A stretch of 53,952 nucleotides of DNA, taken from contig SVEJ01000020.1 of the NCBI GenBank assembly GCA_015057435.1, positions 1 through 53,952 of the forward strand. The letters run 5' to 3'. Numbering within the stretch: the stretch's first letter is position 1; every line of letters starts with the position of its first letter. Below, piece after piece: positions 25,018 to 33,802 of this stretch. The translations under genes and the position numbers were made by a program. This DNA is from Lachnospiraceae bacterium. GTDB taxonomy: Bacteria; Bacillota; Clostridia; Lachnospirales; Lachnospiraceae. The notes beneath the pieces are model-generated. The model saw only the letters and a program-made list of their open reading frames with translations, did no database searches and had not been told where the DNA came from.

Positions 25018-27225
25018 TTACTGCGTGTTTCGTGTTACATGTATTGTATAAACCTGCGTTTTACCATTCTGTGCCTTGCCTGTAACTTTGATGGTTGTCG
25101 TCTTGCCTGCTTCTTTCAGATTCACCGTTCCCGTACCTGAAACAGTCGCATACTTGCTAACCGCTGAAGCTTTCACTGTCACTGCAGCTACACTCTTTGG
25201 CACAACCAATGTATATTCATAAACATTATATGCAAATGTTGGTGTTAATCCTTTTATCTCTTCTGAACCATTATACAGCTTCACACTGGATAAATACGGA
25301 TTCGGATTCCCGCTTGCAGCCGGAAGCGTACATGCTTTAGCCGGCATATTGTTATAAACCGGAATAAAGAATACCATTGCATCGCTAAGAATTCCCATCG
25401 CATTATATGCAGTTCTTGTTGTCCTTCCTTCTGAATATGGTGCCTGAACATTCGTCATATACTGATGCAGATATATGTCTGTCGGATCATTCGGCACAAC
25501 ATTAAACTTCTGGAAGTATAATGTATTCTGTCCTTTGTTAATGTAATTCTGCGCTATATACTGCGCACCACCTACAATCGACTTATATGGTGTTGTCCAT
25601 GGTCTACCATACGTAGTCGAACCGGATGCACCACCCTTAGCCCACTGCAATCCTTTTGCTACCGCATTGGTTCCGTCAAAAGCACCAATATTATAGAAAT
25701 TATAGATTCCTTCATAACCCTTATACGTTCCGCTTGTTGCGTTTGAACCATTCGCACCTACTTCCTGCTTCACACGCGTTGCAAGGAAATACGGATTCGC
25801 AGTAGCCAACTTACCGGCATCCATAAATGCCTGCTTGTAAGAACCCTTCACCTGCTTTTTCTCTGTAGAATCATATACATCATAATTACCACTCATAAAC
25901 GTATTATTCAAAATACTCTGTACAACCGAAGCACTGTGTGAATTATCATAAGCCAATGCCTCGAACTGGAACACATCTGTACTGTTAAGGAAATTACGAG
26001 GATCCATATAATATGCAATCACCTGAGAATTGGCACTATACCAGTTGCTACCGTCTTTCACAACATACTTATCTGTTGCCCAGTTATATGCACCTGCTTC
26101 TGTTGACAGATATGAAAACGGAGCAAGTGTAGCTGTTCCTCTTGGATAATTACTCTGAATTACATTACGACCAACAACACTTTCATTCGCAATCACGGTA
26201 TTCCAATCAAGCTTGGTATTCACCGCAACGAATCTCCAATTCGGATATTCGTTATGTAGTGCTCGTAGGGATGCCTTATAACTTTCCGGAAAATTCGCTA
26301 ACAATACTTCAAACGACTGGTCTGTCGTTCCCGGATTATTACCCGAATCCGTTGTTCCGCCGTCTTTGTTCCCATCATCTTTGCTATCATCATTCGTATT
26401 ATTCCCTTTAATCGTAATATAGGTCTTAGACGCATATCCTGTATACGTCTTCTTCTCATACATAACGGTAATCTTGTACCAATCTCCTGTTGTACTATGA
26501 ATTGTTACTTCTGTATTCTTAGGAATTGTAACAAGTATTACACTCTTCGTACTTGCCTCATTCCTTACATTAAGTCCACTTGTTACTTTCTCGTTCACAT
26601 ATCCCTTAAGGGTTGTATCTGTATTCGTCGGATTCTTGTTCGTATTATCCGTTGAATTATTCGAAGAACCGATACTAATATACGTACTATCTACATATCC
26701 GGTCTTGGTCTTTTTCTTGTAGGTCACCTTAACCTTATACCAGTATTTTTTATTAGCATACTTGACACCGCGTACACTGACCTTTGTATTCTTCGGAATC
26801 TTCATAAGCACCTTTGCCGAAGTCTTTGCTTTCTTACGGACATTCAACGTAGTGGAAACCTTTGAATTCACATAACCTGATGGATTCGATTTCAATTGAA
26901 CATATGCAGAACTAATATAACCTGTCTTGTTCTTTCCGTTTACCTTCGTTCTGCACTTATACCACTTCACACCCTGATTCGTACACCAACCAAGAACAGT
27001 CAGACTCTGGTCCTTTTTTAAAAGACCATAGCTCTTATACTTCGTACCTGCTTTCTTACGGAAATTCACTTGTGCAGTTGTAGATGCCGGATAGGCAATC
27101 TTCGTCTTACACGTAGTTGCAGCCTGTGCTTTCATTCCAAAACACGGAAGAAACAATGTGCAGATTAACACAAACACAAGACACTGTATCACCTTTCTCC
27201 ATAATCTTTCTCTTTTATTAATCAT
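25018..27225 (-). CDS. Secreted cell-wall hydrolase: three SH3b repeats plus glucosaminidase domain
   Basis: A 735-residue exported peptidoglycan hydrolase. A signal peptide (residues 1-35) is followed by three bacterial SH3 repeats (about 36-108, 112-185, 205-275; each with a LNVR/VNFR and GYxxSxYxxI pattern) that bind the wall, then an Asn/Asp/Gly linker. The catalytic domain (about 300-620) is of the N-acetyl-beta-glucosaminidase type (GH73-like): VKQEVGANGSNATSG contains the likely acid, and YNFYNIGAFDG is a family signature. The C-terminus (about 640-735) is a cadherin-like beta sandwich. AGGAG precedes the ATG. It has a good promoter with a nearby inverted repeat and 13-bp spaced motifs. 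It is the first gene of a two-gene operon. Confidence 0.92.
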   Translation of the reverse strand: MINKRERLWRKVIQCLVFVLICTLFLPCFGMKAQAATTCKTKIAYPASTTAQVNFRKKAGTKYKSYGLLKKDQSLTVLGWCTNQGVKWYKCRTKVNGKNKTGYISSAYVQLKSNPSGYVNSKVSTTLNVRKKAKTSAKVLMKIPKNTKVSVRGVKYANKKYWYKVKVTYKKKTKTGYVDSTYISIGSSNNSTDNTNKNPTNTDTTLKGYVNEKVTSGLNVRNEASTKSVILVTIPKNTEVTIHSTTGDWYKITVMYEKKTYTGYASKTYITIKGNNTNDDSKDDGNKDGGTTDSGNNPGTTDQSFEVLLANFPESYKASLRALHNEYPNWRFVAVNTKLDWNTVIANESVVGRNVIQSNYPRGTATLAPFSYLSTEAGAYNWATDKYVVKDGSNWYSANSQVIAYYMDPRNFLNSTDVFQFEALAYDNSHSASVVQSILNNTFMSGNYDVYDSTEKKQVKGSYKQAFMDAGKLATANPYFLATRVKQEVGANGSNATSGTYKGYEGIYNFYNIGAFDGTNAVAKGLQWAKGGASGSTTYGRPWTTPYKSIVGGAQYIAQNYINKGQNTLYFQKFNVVPNDPTDIYLHQYMTNVQAPYSEGRTTRTAYNAMGILSDAMVFFIPVYNNMPAKACTLPAASGNPNPYLSSVKLYNGSEEIKGLTPTFAYNVYEYTLVVPKSVAAVTVKASAVSKYATVSGTGTVNLKEAGKTTTIKVTGKAQNGKTQVYTIHVTRNTQ

Positions 27226-27261
27226 AAGTACTCCTCATTCACATTCGTTAACAATAATAAA

Positions 27262-27283
27262 TTGACATAACATAGTTACATAA
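27262..27283. promoter_or_regulatory. Two 13-bp spaced TTkACATAA motifs at the hydrolase promoter
   Basis: TTGACATAA (27262-27270) and GTTACATAA (27275-27283), 13 bases apart, the same core and period as the array at 809-886. They overlap the -10 box and the expected transcription start of the SH3b/glucosaminidase gene, so a bound protein would repress. Confidence 0.5.
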
Positions 27284-27308
27284 TACTATACTATTATCCA
27301 CTTTTCAA
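27280..27308 (-). promoter_or_regulatory. SigA-type promoter of the hydrolase/cohesin operon
   Basis: On the minus strand TTGAAA, 17-base spacer, TATTAT. The -10 is 55 bases upstream of the ATG. Confidence 0.75.
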
Positions 27309-27322
27309 CAAAAACCGTCGAT

Positions 27323-27345
27323 AATTTGCAATTTTTTTGCAAATT
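27323..27345. promoter_or_regulatory. Inverted repeat upstream of the hydrolase promoter
   Basis: AATTTGCAA, five T, then TTGCAAATT: perfect nine-base arms. It lies 15-37 bases upstream of the -35 box, a position suited to an activator. It is not followed by a gene end that would need it as terminator. Confidence 0.5.
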
Positions 27346-27395
27346 TTCATCTATATTATGTTACCAATGTGAAATAAAAATGAAATACTTGTAAC

Positions 27396-27429
27396 AAAAA
27401 AGCGTCATCTGCCATTTAACAGATAACGC
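27396..27429 (-). terminator. Terminator of the hflX/ABC-F operon
   Basis: On the minus strand GCGTTATCTG-loop-CAGATGACGC followed by TTTTTTG; ten pairs with one mismatch. Confidence 0.85.
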
Positions 27430-27445
27430 CTATGTAGCAAACTAT

Positions 27446-29269
27446 TTATTGTGTATCAATCTTCGCCGCCAAGTCCTCAAGATACATCCACCGCTCCATC
27501 TTTTCATCTAACAATTGCTCTAATGACTCTTTTTGCGTCACGAGTTCATTTAACTTTACAAAGTCATGTGCCGCAGCAACAATCTCTTTATCAAGTGCGG
27601 CAATCTGTTCTTCCAACTCTCCCACCTCTTCTTCAATCGTTTCGTAATCCTTCTTCTCCTGATAGGTGAATTTGAGTTTCTTCTCTCGATTGCCTTTCCA
27701 TGTCTCCATACTGTTACTTGCCTTTTGCTTGTCCTGCTTCGCTTCTCCTGACAGTGTAGGAACTCCTTGCATCCATGTCCCCTCACTGATAGCTTTTTCC
27801 ATATACGATGTATAATCTCCATCGTATTGTTTAATCCTTCCGTTCGGTTCAAATGCTAAGATGCGGTCAACAATACGGTCTAAGAAATAACGGTCATGCG
27901 ATACTGTAATTACAATTCCGTCAAAATGATCAAGATAATCTTCTAATATAGTAAGTGTTGCAATGTCAAGATCATTGGTCGGTTCATCTAACACCAAGAC
28001 GTTTGGCGCCGACATCAATACCTTTAACAGATACAATCTTCTTTTCTCACCACCGGAAAGCTTTCCAATTGGATTATATTGAATCTCCGGTGTGAACAAG
28101 AAGCGTTCACACATCTGGGATGCAGATGTTAAGCCCTTACTTGTTCTAATATACTCCGCAACATTTTTCACATAATCAATCACACGCATACTTTCATCCA
28201 TATGCTCTGCCATCTGCGAAAAGTAACCAATGCGGATTGTTTCACCTATTGTAATTGTCCCTTTGTCCGGCAACTCTTCCCCAACAATCAGCTTCAGTAG
28301 TGTTGTTTTTCCACAACCATTCTCACCCACAATACCAATTCTTTCATTTCGAATTGTGTAGTAGGTAAAGTCATCGATTAACGTTCTGTCTCCATACGCT
28401 TTTGAAACATTGTCAATTTCAATCGTTTTCTTACCAAGTCTTGAAGCAAGAGAATCCATAGATACCTGTTGTTCCTGCTCCGGCGCTTTCATCGCCTGCA
28501 TTGTTTCAAAACGTTCAAGACGCGCTTTTTGCTTGGTCGAACGTGCCTGTGCACCACGACGAACCCACTCTATCTCTGTACGCAAGATGCTCTGTACTTT
28601 TCGATAACTTGCTGCCTCACTGTCAATTCTTTGTTGACGAAGTTCTAAGAATCCGGAATAATTCGCATCATATGTATACAATTTTCCTCTGTCAAGCTCA
28701 ACAATGCGATTCGTCACACGGTCTAAGAAATAACGGTCATGCGTTACCATAATGAGCACACCGTTATATTTTTTCAGATAATCTTCTAACCACATAACCA
28801 TGCGGCTGTCAAGATGGTTGGTCGGCTCATCAAGTATCAAAACCTTAGCCGGTGCAAGCAGCGTCCTTGCAAGCGCAACACGCTTCTTTTCCCCGCCGGA
28901 AAGCGGTGCAATGAGTGCCTGCTCATCTTCAATAAAAAGTTTTTTTAGAATACTTTTTGCTTCTGCCTCTATATTCCAGTTCGGATTAGAACTCTCTTTA
29001 TCACGACAGACATATGAAAGAATGGTATCGCCTTCCTGAAATTCTGTATTCTGCGCAAGATACGCAATATCCGCCTGGTTATTCTTTATTACATTACCGG
29101 CATCCGGTTGTTCCAATCCCGCTAACATCTTTAAAAATGTGCTCTTGCCACAACCATTTACTCCAATCACACCAATCTTGTCGCCCTCGTTGATACCAAG
29201 ACTGACATCATCCATCAACACCTTGTCACCATATACTTTTTTAATATGTTCTACATTTAGAATATTCAT
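27446..29269 (-). CDS. ABC-F family ATPase (Uup-like)
   Basis: A 607-residue soluble protein with two ATPase domains and no membrane segments, the ABC-F layout. These proteins act on ribosomes in translation quality control or antibiotic protection. Walker A motifs are GVNGCGKST (about 36) and GENGCGKTT. Signatures are LSGGEKKR and LSGGEKRR, and Walker B motifs are LILDEPTNHLD and LVLDEPTNDLD. The linker between domains is rich in charged residues (RRGAQARSTKQKARLERFE). The C-terminal 90 residues form a coiled coil (ETIEEEVGELEEQIAALDKE) as in Uup. The ATG directly follows the TAG stop of hflX with no base between, so translation is coupled. Confidence 0.93.
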   Translation of the reverse strand: MNILNVEHIKKVYGDKVLMDDVSLGINEGDKIGVIGVNGCGKSTFLKMLAGLEQPDAGNVIKNNQADIAYLAQNTEFQEGDTILSYVCRDKESSNPNWNIEAEAKSILKKLFIEDEQALIAPLSGGEKKRVALARTLLAPAKVLILDEPTNHLDSRMVMWLEDYLKKYNGVLIMVTHDRYFLDRVTNRIVELDRGKLYTYDANYSGFLELRQQRIDSEAASYRKVQSILRTEIEWVRRGAQARSTKQKARLERFETMQAMKAPEQEQQVSMDSLASRLGKKTIEIDNVSKAYGDRTLIDDFTYYTIRNERIGIVGENGCGKTTLLKLIVGEELPDKGTITIGETIRIGYFSQMAEHMDESMRVIDYVKNVAEYIRTSKGLTSASQMCERFLFTPEIQYNPIGKLSGGEKRRLYLLKVLMSAPNVLVLDEPTNDLDIATLTILEDYLDHFDGIVITVSHDRYFLDRIVDRILAFEPNGRIKQYDGDYTSYMEKAISEGTWMQGVPTLSGEAKQDKQKASNSMETWKGNREKKLKFTYQEKKDYETIEEEVGELEEQIAALDKEIVAAAHDFVKLNELVTQKESLEQLLDEKMERWMYLEDLAAKIDTQ

Positions 29270-30523
29270 CTACCATTCCTCTAATTGTACCGCATCTTGT
29301 TTTCTTACATACGCTTTTATAAAAATACCGTCTTCACGATAATCTTCTTCCAGTAACTGTCCATAATTTCTAATATTCGTCAACAAACCCGTTGCTTTAT
29401 AAGGAATTACCTTTTCAACATAGACCTGACTTTCAGCAATCTTTTTCTCCAAAACATCTAATAACTGTTTCGTCCCCTCGCCCGTTTTTGCAGATACCAA
29501 AACGGTTTCATCCGCTTTCAAATCCTTAAGAATCGGTTTTTCCTCAAATCTGTCAACCTTATTAAATGCTGTAATAATCGGTTTTTCATTGATTTCTAAC
29601 TTTCTAAGCGTCTCATAAACAGCATACATCTGACGATCCATATCCGGATTCGATGCATCGACAACATGCAAAATGATATCGCTGTATTTTGCCTCTTCTA
29701 ACGTCGAACGAAATGCCTGTATCAGATGATGCGGAAGTCGTGATATAAAACCAACCGTATCAGTTAACATAATATTCTGTCCATTTTCTGTCTTTAACAT
29801 TCTCGTTGTCGGATCAAGTGTAGCAAACAACTTGTCCTCTGACAGAACATCCGCATGTGTCAGATAATTAAGGAGCGTTGACTTGCCGGCATTGGTATAA
29901 CCCACAATACATATGACTGGACTACTATTATTACTACGCAGTTTTCGCTGTGTCTGTCTGTGTTTTTTCACCGCTTCTAACTCTTTTTTCAGCTTAGATA
30001 TCTCTTCCCTTATCAATCGGCGGTCCATCTCTAACTTCTTTTCACCGGGACCTCTTGTACCAATTCCACCACCTAATCTAGATAAGGAATCGCGCAAACC
30101 AACTAACATGGTTGCATTATACTTAAGCTGCGCTAACTCAACCTGAATCTTTCCTTCTTTCGTATTCGCTCTTGCAGCAAAGATATCAAGGATAATCATC
30201 GTCCGGTCCATAATCTTCGTATCAAGAATCTGCGATAGATTCTTCATCTGAACAGGTGTTAATTCTGTATCACAAATAATGCCTGTAGCGTCTAACGCCA
30301 CAAGCATTGTCTTAAGCTCTTCTAATTTTCCTTTTCCAAGATAAGTTGTATTATTCGCATGCTCAAGATTCTGCGTAAGTGTTCCGACACAAAGTGCCCC
30401 CGCAGTCTTTGTAAGTTCTTCCAATTCTTCCAATGAAGCTTGTCCATCACTGTCATTCTTCTCATTGACCGCGACTAATATAACTCGTTCTTGTTCCTTG
30501 TCATTGTCAAAAAATCGGGACAT
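29270..30523 (-). CDS. hflX: Ribosome-associated GTPase HflX
   Basis: A 417-residue GTPase that splits stalled or stressed 70S ribosomes. The HflX domain carries LGKGKLEELK and the glycine-rich SRLGGGIGTRGPGEKKLEMDRR before a coiled coil. G-domain motifs follow: G1 GYTNAGKST (about 208), G3 DTVGF, G4 AFNKVD, G5 SAKTGEG. The start follows GGAGGG. It lies 13 bases after the TPR gene and directly before the ABC-F gene; two ribosome-acting proteins made from one mRNA suggest a shared role in translation rescue. Confidence 0.96.
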   Translation of the reverse strand: MSRFFDNDKEQERVILVAVNEKNDSDGQASLEELEELTKTAGALCVGTLTQNLEHANNTTYLGKGKLEELKTMLVALDATGIICDTELTPVQMKNLSQILDTKIMDRTMIILDIFAARANTKEGKIQVELAQLKYNATMLVGLRDSLSRLGGGIGTRGPGEKKLEMDRRLIREEISKLKKELEAVKKHRQTQRKLRSNNSSPVICIVGYTNAGKSTLLNYLTHADVLSEDKLFATLDPTTRMLKTENGQNIMLTDTVGFISRLPHHLIQAFRSTLEEAKYSDIILHVVDASNPDMDRQMYAVYETLRKLEINEKPIITAFNKVDRFEEKPILKDLKADETVLVSAKTGEGTKQLLDVLEKKIAESQVYVEKVIPYKATGLLTNIRNYGQLLEEDYREDGIFIKAYVRKQDAVQLEEW

Positions 30524-30536
30524 ACAAACCCTCCAA

Positions 30537-31406
30537 TTATTGTTTTGTTACTGTCTGTCTCGTATATAGAAAATCATATTCTGCTTTCCCTTTTGCATCA
30601 TTCGGATACAATTCCACAAATGCACTCGCTTTTTCGTATGCGACATTGTAATCCTTCAACTTTTCATAATATACAATCTCATCAAACAAAAGCTCTTTGA
30701 TATTCGATTGATCTTTTAGCTTCTTACCTGCCTCAATATAAGATAACGCCTCTTCCAATCGACCCTCATCAAGTGCAATCGCCGCATATTGCGCATACAT
30801 AAAACTATTCATCGGATTATTCTGCAAAAAGACATTATAGTAGATTTGCATATTCTCCATATCACCAACCTGACCATAACAGCTTCCCACATACAGAACA
30901 AGGTCCTTATACCCATCTTCATACGCTTCTAACAGAATCGGCAATGCACTTCTGTATTCTTCCCAACTATATAACAGCAGACCGTACGAAACATTCTGAA
31001 GATAATCAAGCCCTTCTACTTCATCATCCGCCCACAGGCGTATAATATCATACTGCTGACACGCCAAGTCGTATTCACCGATATTGATATAGCAATCTGC
31101 CAGATAGAATCTCGCATCGTTATCAAAGGACTCCAACCCCGGCAATCTCGGCTTTAACGCCTCATAAAAGAGTTCAATCGCACCGGAATAATCCTCTTGT
31201 TCATATAATGAAATTGCTTTGTTACGCATGCTGTACTTCACACAAAATGACACTACATACAACAAAAAAACCAACGTAAATAATACCATAAAAATATGCA
31301 TCACATCTTTCATGGTCATCGGCTTCTTCTGTTTTACCTTTTTATTCGGTTTATCATCCTGAAACTCGTAGATTCCGTATATATCGCCTTTTTTCTTTCT
31401 GCCCAT
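30537..31406 (-). CDS. TPR-repeat protein with one membrane anchor
   Basis: A 289-residue protein. The first 35 residues are basic and cytoplasmic (KKVKQKKPMTMKD), then one transmembrane helix (about 33-55, FMVLFTLVFLLYVVSFCVKY). The rest is a row of TPR-like helix pairs, for example ISLYEQEDYSGAIELFYEAL, YLADCYINIGEYDLACQQY, YAAIALDEGRLEEALSYIEAG and YEKLKDYNVAYEKASAFVELYP. Such domains hold protein partners; the partner is unknown. It is the first gene of a tight unit with hflX and the ABC-F gene. Confidence 0.85.
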   Translation of the reverse strand: MGRKKKGDIYGIYEFQDDKPNKKVKQKKPMTMKDVMHIFMVLFTLVFLLYVVSFCVKYSMRNKAISLYEQEDYSGAIELFYEALKPRLPGLESFDNDARFYLADCYINIGEYDLACQQYDIIRLWADDEVEGLDYLQNVSYGLLLYSWEEYRSALPILLEAYEDGYKDLVLYVGSCYGQVGDMENMQIYYNVFLQNNPMNSFMYAQYAAIALDEGRLEEALSYIEAGKKLKDQSNIKELLFDEIVYYEKLKDYNVAYEKASAFVELYPNDAKGKAEYDFLYTRQTVTKQ

Positions 31407-31467
31407 AACTTACTGCCTTCCTATCATTCTATGCCAACTATACCACACAATGCCTCTTTAGGAAAGA

Positions 31468-32859
31468 CTATTCCTGCAAAGGTAATTCCAGTGGTTTTAT
31501 CTTTTTTCGATACAATCTCATAAAATATACAAAACTTAACAAAAGCGCAACGACCTCCGCAATCGGGAACGCCCACCACACAAGGTTAATATTCCCTGTA
31601 CGAGAGAAGAAATACGCAACCGGCAATAATACCAGCAACTGTCTTATAACAGAAATCACAAGACTGTAATGTCCGTTTCCAAGCGCCTGAAAACTAGAAA
31701 TTAATATAATACATACTGACGCCAATACAAATGAAAGACTGATTGTACGAAGTGCCGGAACACCAATTGCAAGCATATTCTCTGATGCATTAAATATTCC
31801 TAACAGTTTGTGCGGTACAAACTGAAAAATCAACATACCGGCTGTCATGATACTAAACGCATAGAGCAAGCCAAGCTTCATTGTCTTTGTCATACGCTTC
31901 TTATTCCTTGCGCCAAAATTGTATGCCAGAATCGGAACAATCGCATTATTCATTCCGAAGACAGGCATGAAGATAAAGCTATTAAGCTTAAAGTAAACAC
32001 CAAACACAGCTGTCGCCGTCTCCGAAAATGTTAATAGAATCTGGTTCATCCCAAAATTCATAACAGAACCTACCGACTGCATAATCATCGCCGGTACACC
32101 TACACCTAATATTTTCTTGATTGTATCAAAATGCAGACGCATTCCCGAAAGATGCAGCTGTATTTCTTTGTTATATTTCAGATTAAAGAACAACGCAAGA
32201 CAAGCAGCCAAAAACTGTCCTGCCACTGTCGCAATCGCTGCACCTGCTGTTCCCATCGCCGGCAATCCAAAATAACCAAAGATAAAGATTGGATCTAATA
32301 TAATATTCGTAATCGCACCAACCATCTGCGTAATCATAGAATAAAACGTTTTACCTGTTGATTGCAACAAGCGTTCTAATATCATCTGGGCAATCATACA
32401 AAAACTGAAAATCATACAGATGGAAAGATATGATGTTCCTTCACTTACAATGTTTTCTACATCCGTCTGTGCCCGAAAATATGCTTCACAAAAAAACAGT
32501 CCAAAGATAAGAAAAATAATTGCACCACACATCGCTATCAACAAGCCATTCATCGCTGCACGATTAGCCGACTTGAAGTTCTTCTCTCCAAGACTCTTAG
32601 AAAGAAGTGCATTGATACCTACACCCAAACCACCGGCAAATGAAACAGTCAACATCTGAACGGCAAATGCTAACGAAACCGCTGTCAGACAGTCCTCACT
32701 TACCTGTGACAGATACCAACTATCTACAATGTTATAACAAGCCTGTACAAGCATGGATAACATCATAGGAAGTGCCATTGTAATAAGCAGCTTATTAACC
32801 GGCATTGTTCCCATTTTATTCTCTTTTCTTTTATTCTCGCTGTTTGAATTATCTTGCAT
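31468..32859 (-). CDS. MATE family efflux transporter (second)
   Basis: A 463-residue, 12-helix MATE exporter. The N-terminal part has MPVNKLLITMALPMMLSMLVQACYNIVDSWYLSQ, and QSVGSVMNFGMNQILL begins the second half. The first 15 residues are hydrophilic. The start follows TTAGGAG, and a well-formed promoter lies 52 bases upstream. The 60 bases to the next gene contain no evident terminator, so read-through into the TPR-hflX-ABC-F genes is possible. The substrate is unknown. Confidence 0.93.
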   Translation of the reverse strand: MQDNSNSENKRKENKMGTMPVNKLLITMALPMMLSMLVQACYNIVDSWYLSQVSEDCLTAVSLAFAVQMLTVSFAGGLGVGINALLSKSLGEKNFKSANRAAMNGLLIAMCGAIIFLIFGLFFCEAYFRAQTDVENIVSEGTSYLSICMIFSFCMIAQMILERLLQSTGKTFYSMITQMVGAITNIILDPIFIFGYFGLPAMGTAGAAIATVAGQFLAACLALFFNLKYNKEIQLHLSGMRLHFDTIKKILGVGVPAMIMQSVGSVMNFGMNQILLTFSETATAVFGVYFKLNSFIFMPVFGMNNAIVPILAYNFGARNKKRMTKTMKLGLLYAFSIMTAGMLIFQFVPHKLLGIFNASENMLAIGVPALRTISLSFVLASVCIILISSFQALGNGHYSLVISVIRQLLVLLPVAYFFSRTGNINLVWWAFPIAEVVALLLSFVYFMRLYRKKIKPLELPLQE

Positions 32860-32910
32860 CTATCAAAACTCCTAACCATGTATTTTCATAACGCCCAACA
32901 CACAAAATGT

Positions 32911-32939
32911 ATTGTAACGAATTCATACACTTTTTGCAA
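32911..32939 (-). promoter_or_regulatory. SigA-type promoter of the second MATE gene
   Basis: On the minus strand TTGCAA, 17-base spacer, TACAAT (5/6 in each box). Confidence 0.75.
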
Positions 32940-33001
32940 GCAAAAGCGGCTAGCCCCTTCCTACGAAAAAACCAACCGCTCACATTCTAGTCTAATTACA
33001 A

Positions 33002-33523
33002 TTAAGACGCCGAAGCCATATTCTTTAATTCCATTCTGTGTGTAATAAAGTCTTCGACCTCGCCTTTCTCCATTTTCAAACTTACTGCAAACTCACCATA
33101 TAGATTATCCTGAGCTTGTTTCAAATAACGCTCATCACAAGCTGACATTTTCTTGCCCTGAGCCAATCTTTCTTCTCTTCTCTTACATGCTGTGTTAATA
33201 ATACGAATCAATTCCTTACAATCACAAGATTTCACTGCTTCTTTGTATGCAAGTTCCCTATGCTTGTCATCTGCTACTTCAATCTGTTCAATCTGTTTCA
33301 TGTTGTCAATCAACTCACAAGCTTCCTGCTTGCTGATAACCGGTCTCATAACAACTTTCTGATTATCCACAGGTGTAAACACTCTGCTTCCTCTTGTATA
33401 TAGCGGTAAAAGTGTGTAATAGATCTTGTCGCTTTCTACACCGCTCATATTCATCGGTCCTATCTCTTCCACTCTGCATACACCATTCATTCCATAAACG
33501 ATATACTCACCAATACTAAACAT
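33002..33523 (-). CDS. CarD family transcriptional regulator
   Basis: A 173-residue CarD_TRCF-RID domain protein. The N-terminal Tudor-like domain (IGEYIVYGMNGVCRVEEIG...YYTLLPLYTRGSRVFTPVDN, residues about 3-58) binds the RNA polymerase beta subunit, and the helical C-terminus contacts promoter DNA. CarD proteins stabilise open complexes at many promoters. The start at 33523 follows GAGAGGAG; the longer frame adds a non-homologous leader. Only a weak terminator-like stem (about 32945-32987) follows it. Confidence 0.9.
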   Translation of the reverse strand: MFSIGEYIVYGMNGVCRVEEIGPMNMSGVESDKIYYTLLPLYTRGSRVFTPVDNQKVVMRPVISKQEACELIDNMKQIEQIEVADDKHRELAYKEAVKSCDCKELIRIINTACKRREERLAQGKKMSACDERYLKQAQDNLYGEFAVSLKMEKGEVEDFITHRMELKNMASAS

Positions 33524-33758
33524 TTTTCTCCTCTCTTTCTTATTATTCGTCGACAGATAGCGACTGTTTTCATGATAGCAAATTTCCAATCATTTTGTAA
33601 GTTTTTTTCCGGCATTTTTCGATTTTCTGCGTTTTCCACACTCGCGTGATGAATAATTGTGCATTTTTACAACGCGCCAATTTTCGACTTCGTAATTATC
33701 TCTAATAGTATTGTTTCCTCTGATTGCACAAATTATACAAATCTTCTTCTTTTTCCCA

Positions 33759-33789
33759 AAACAAAAACCTCCGCACATTCATGCGGAGG
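33759..33789 (-). terminator. Terminator of the subtilase gene
   Basis: CCTCCGCA-CATTCA-TGCGGAGG, with TTTTTG following on the minus strand. It begins only 14 bases after the stop. Confidence 0.88.
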
Positions 33790-33802
33790 CAATTGCTTTT
33801 CT

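Noticed and set aside
32945..32987. Terminator after the CarD gene
   Set aside because: The stem is only about five solid pairs with a large loop; too weak to list as a feature.
33590..33778. 62-residue open frame between CarD and the subtilase gene
   Set aside because: It runs through the subtilase terminator, is cysteine/lysine-rich without family likeness and lacks a Shine-Dalgarno site.
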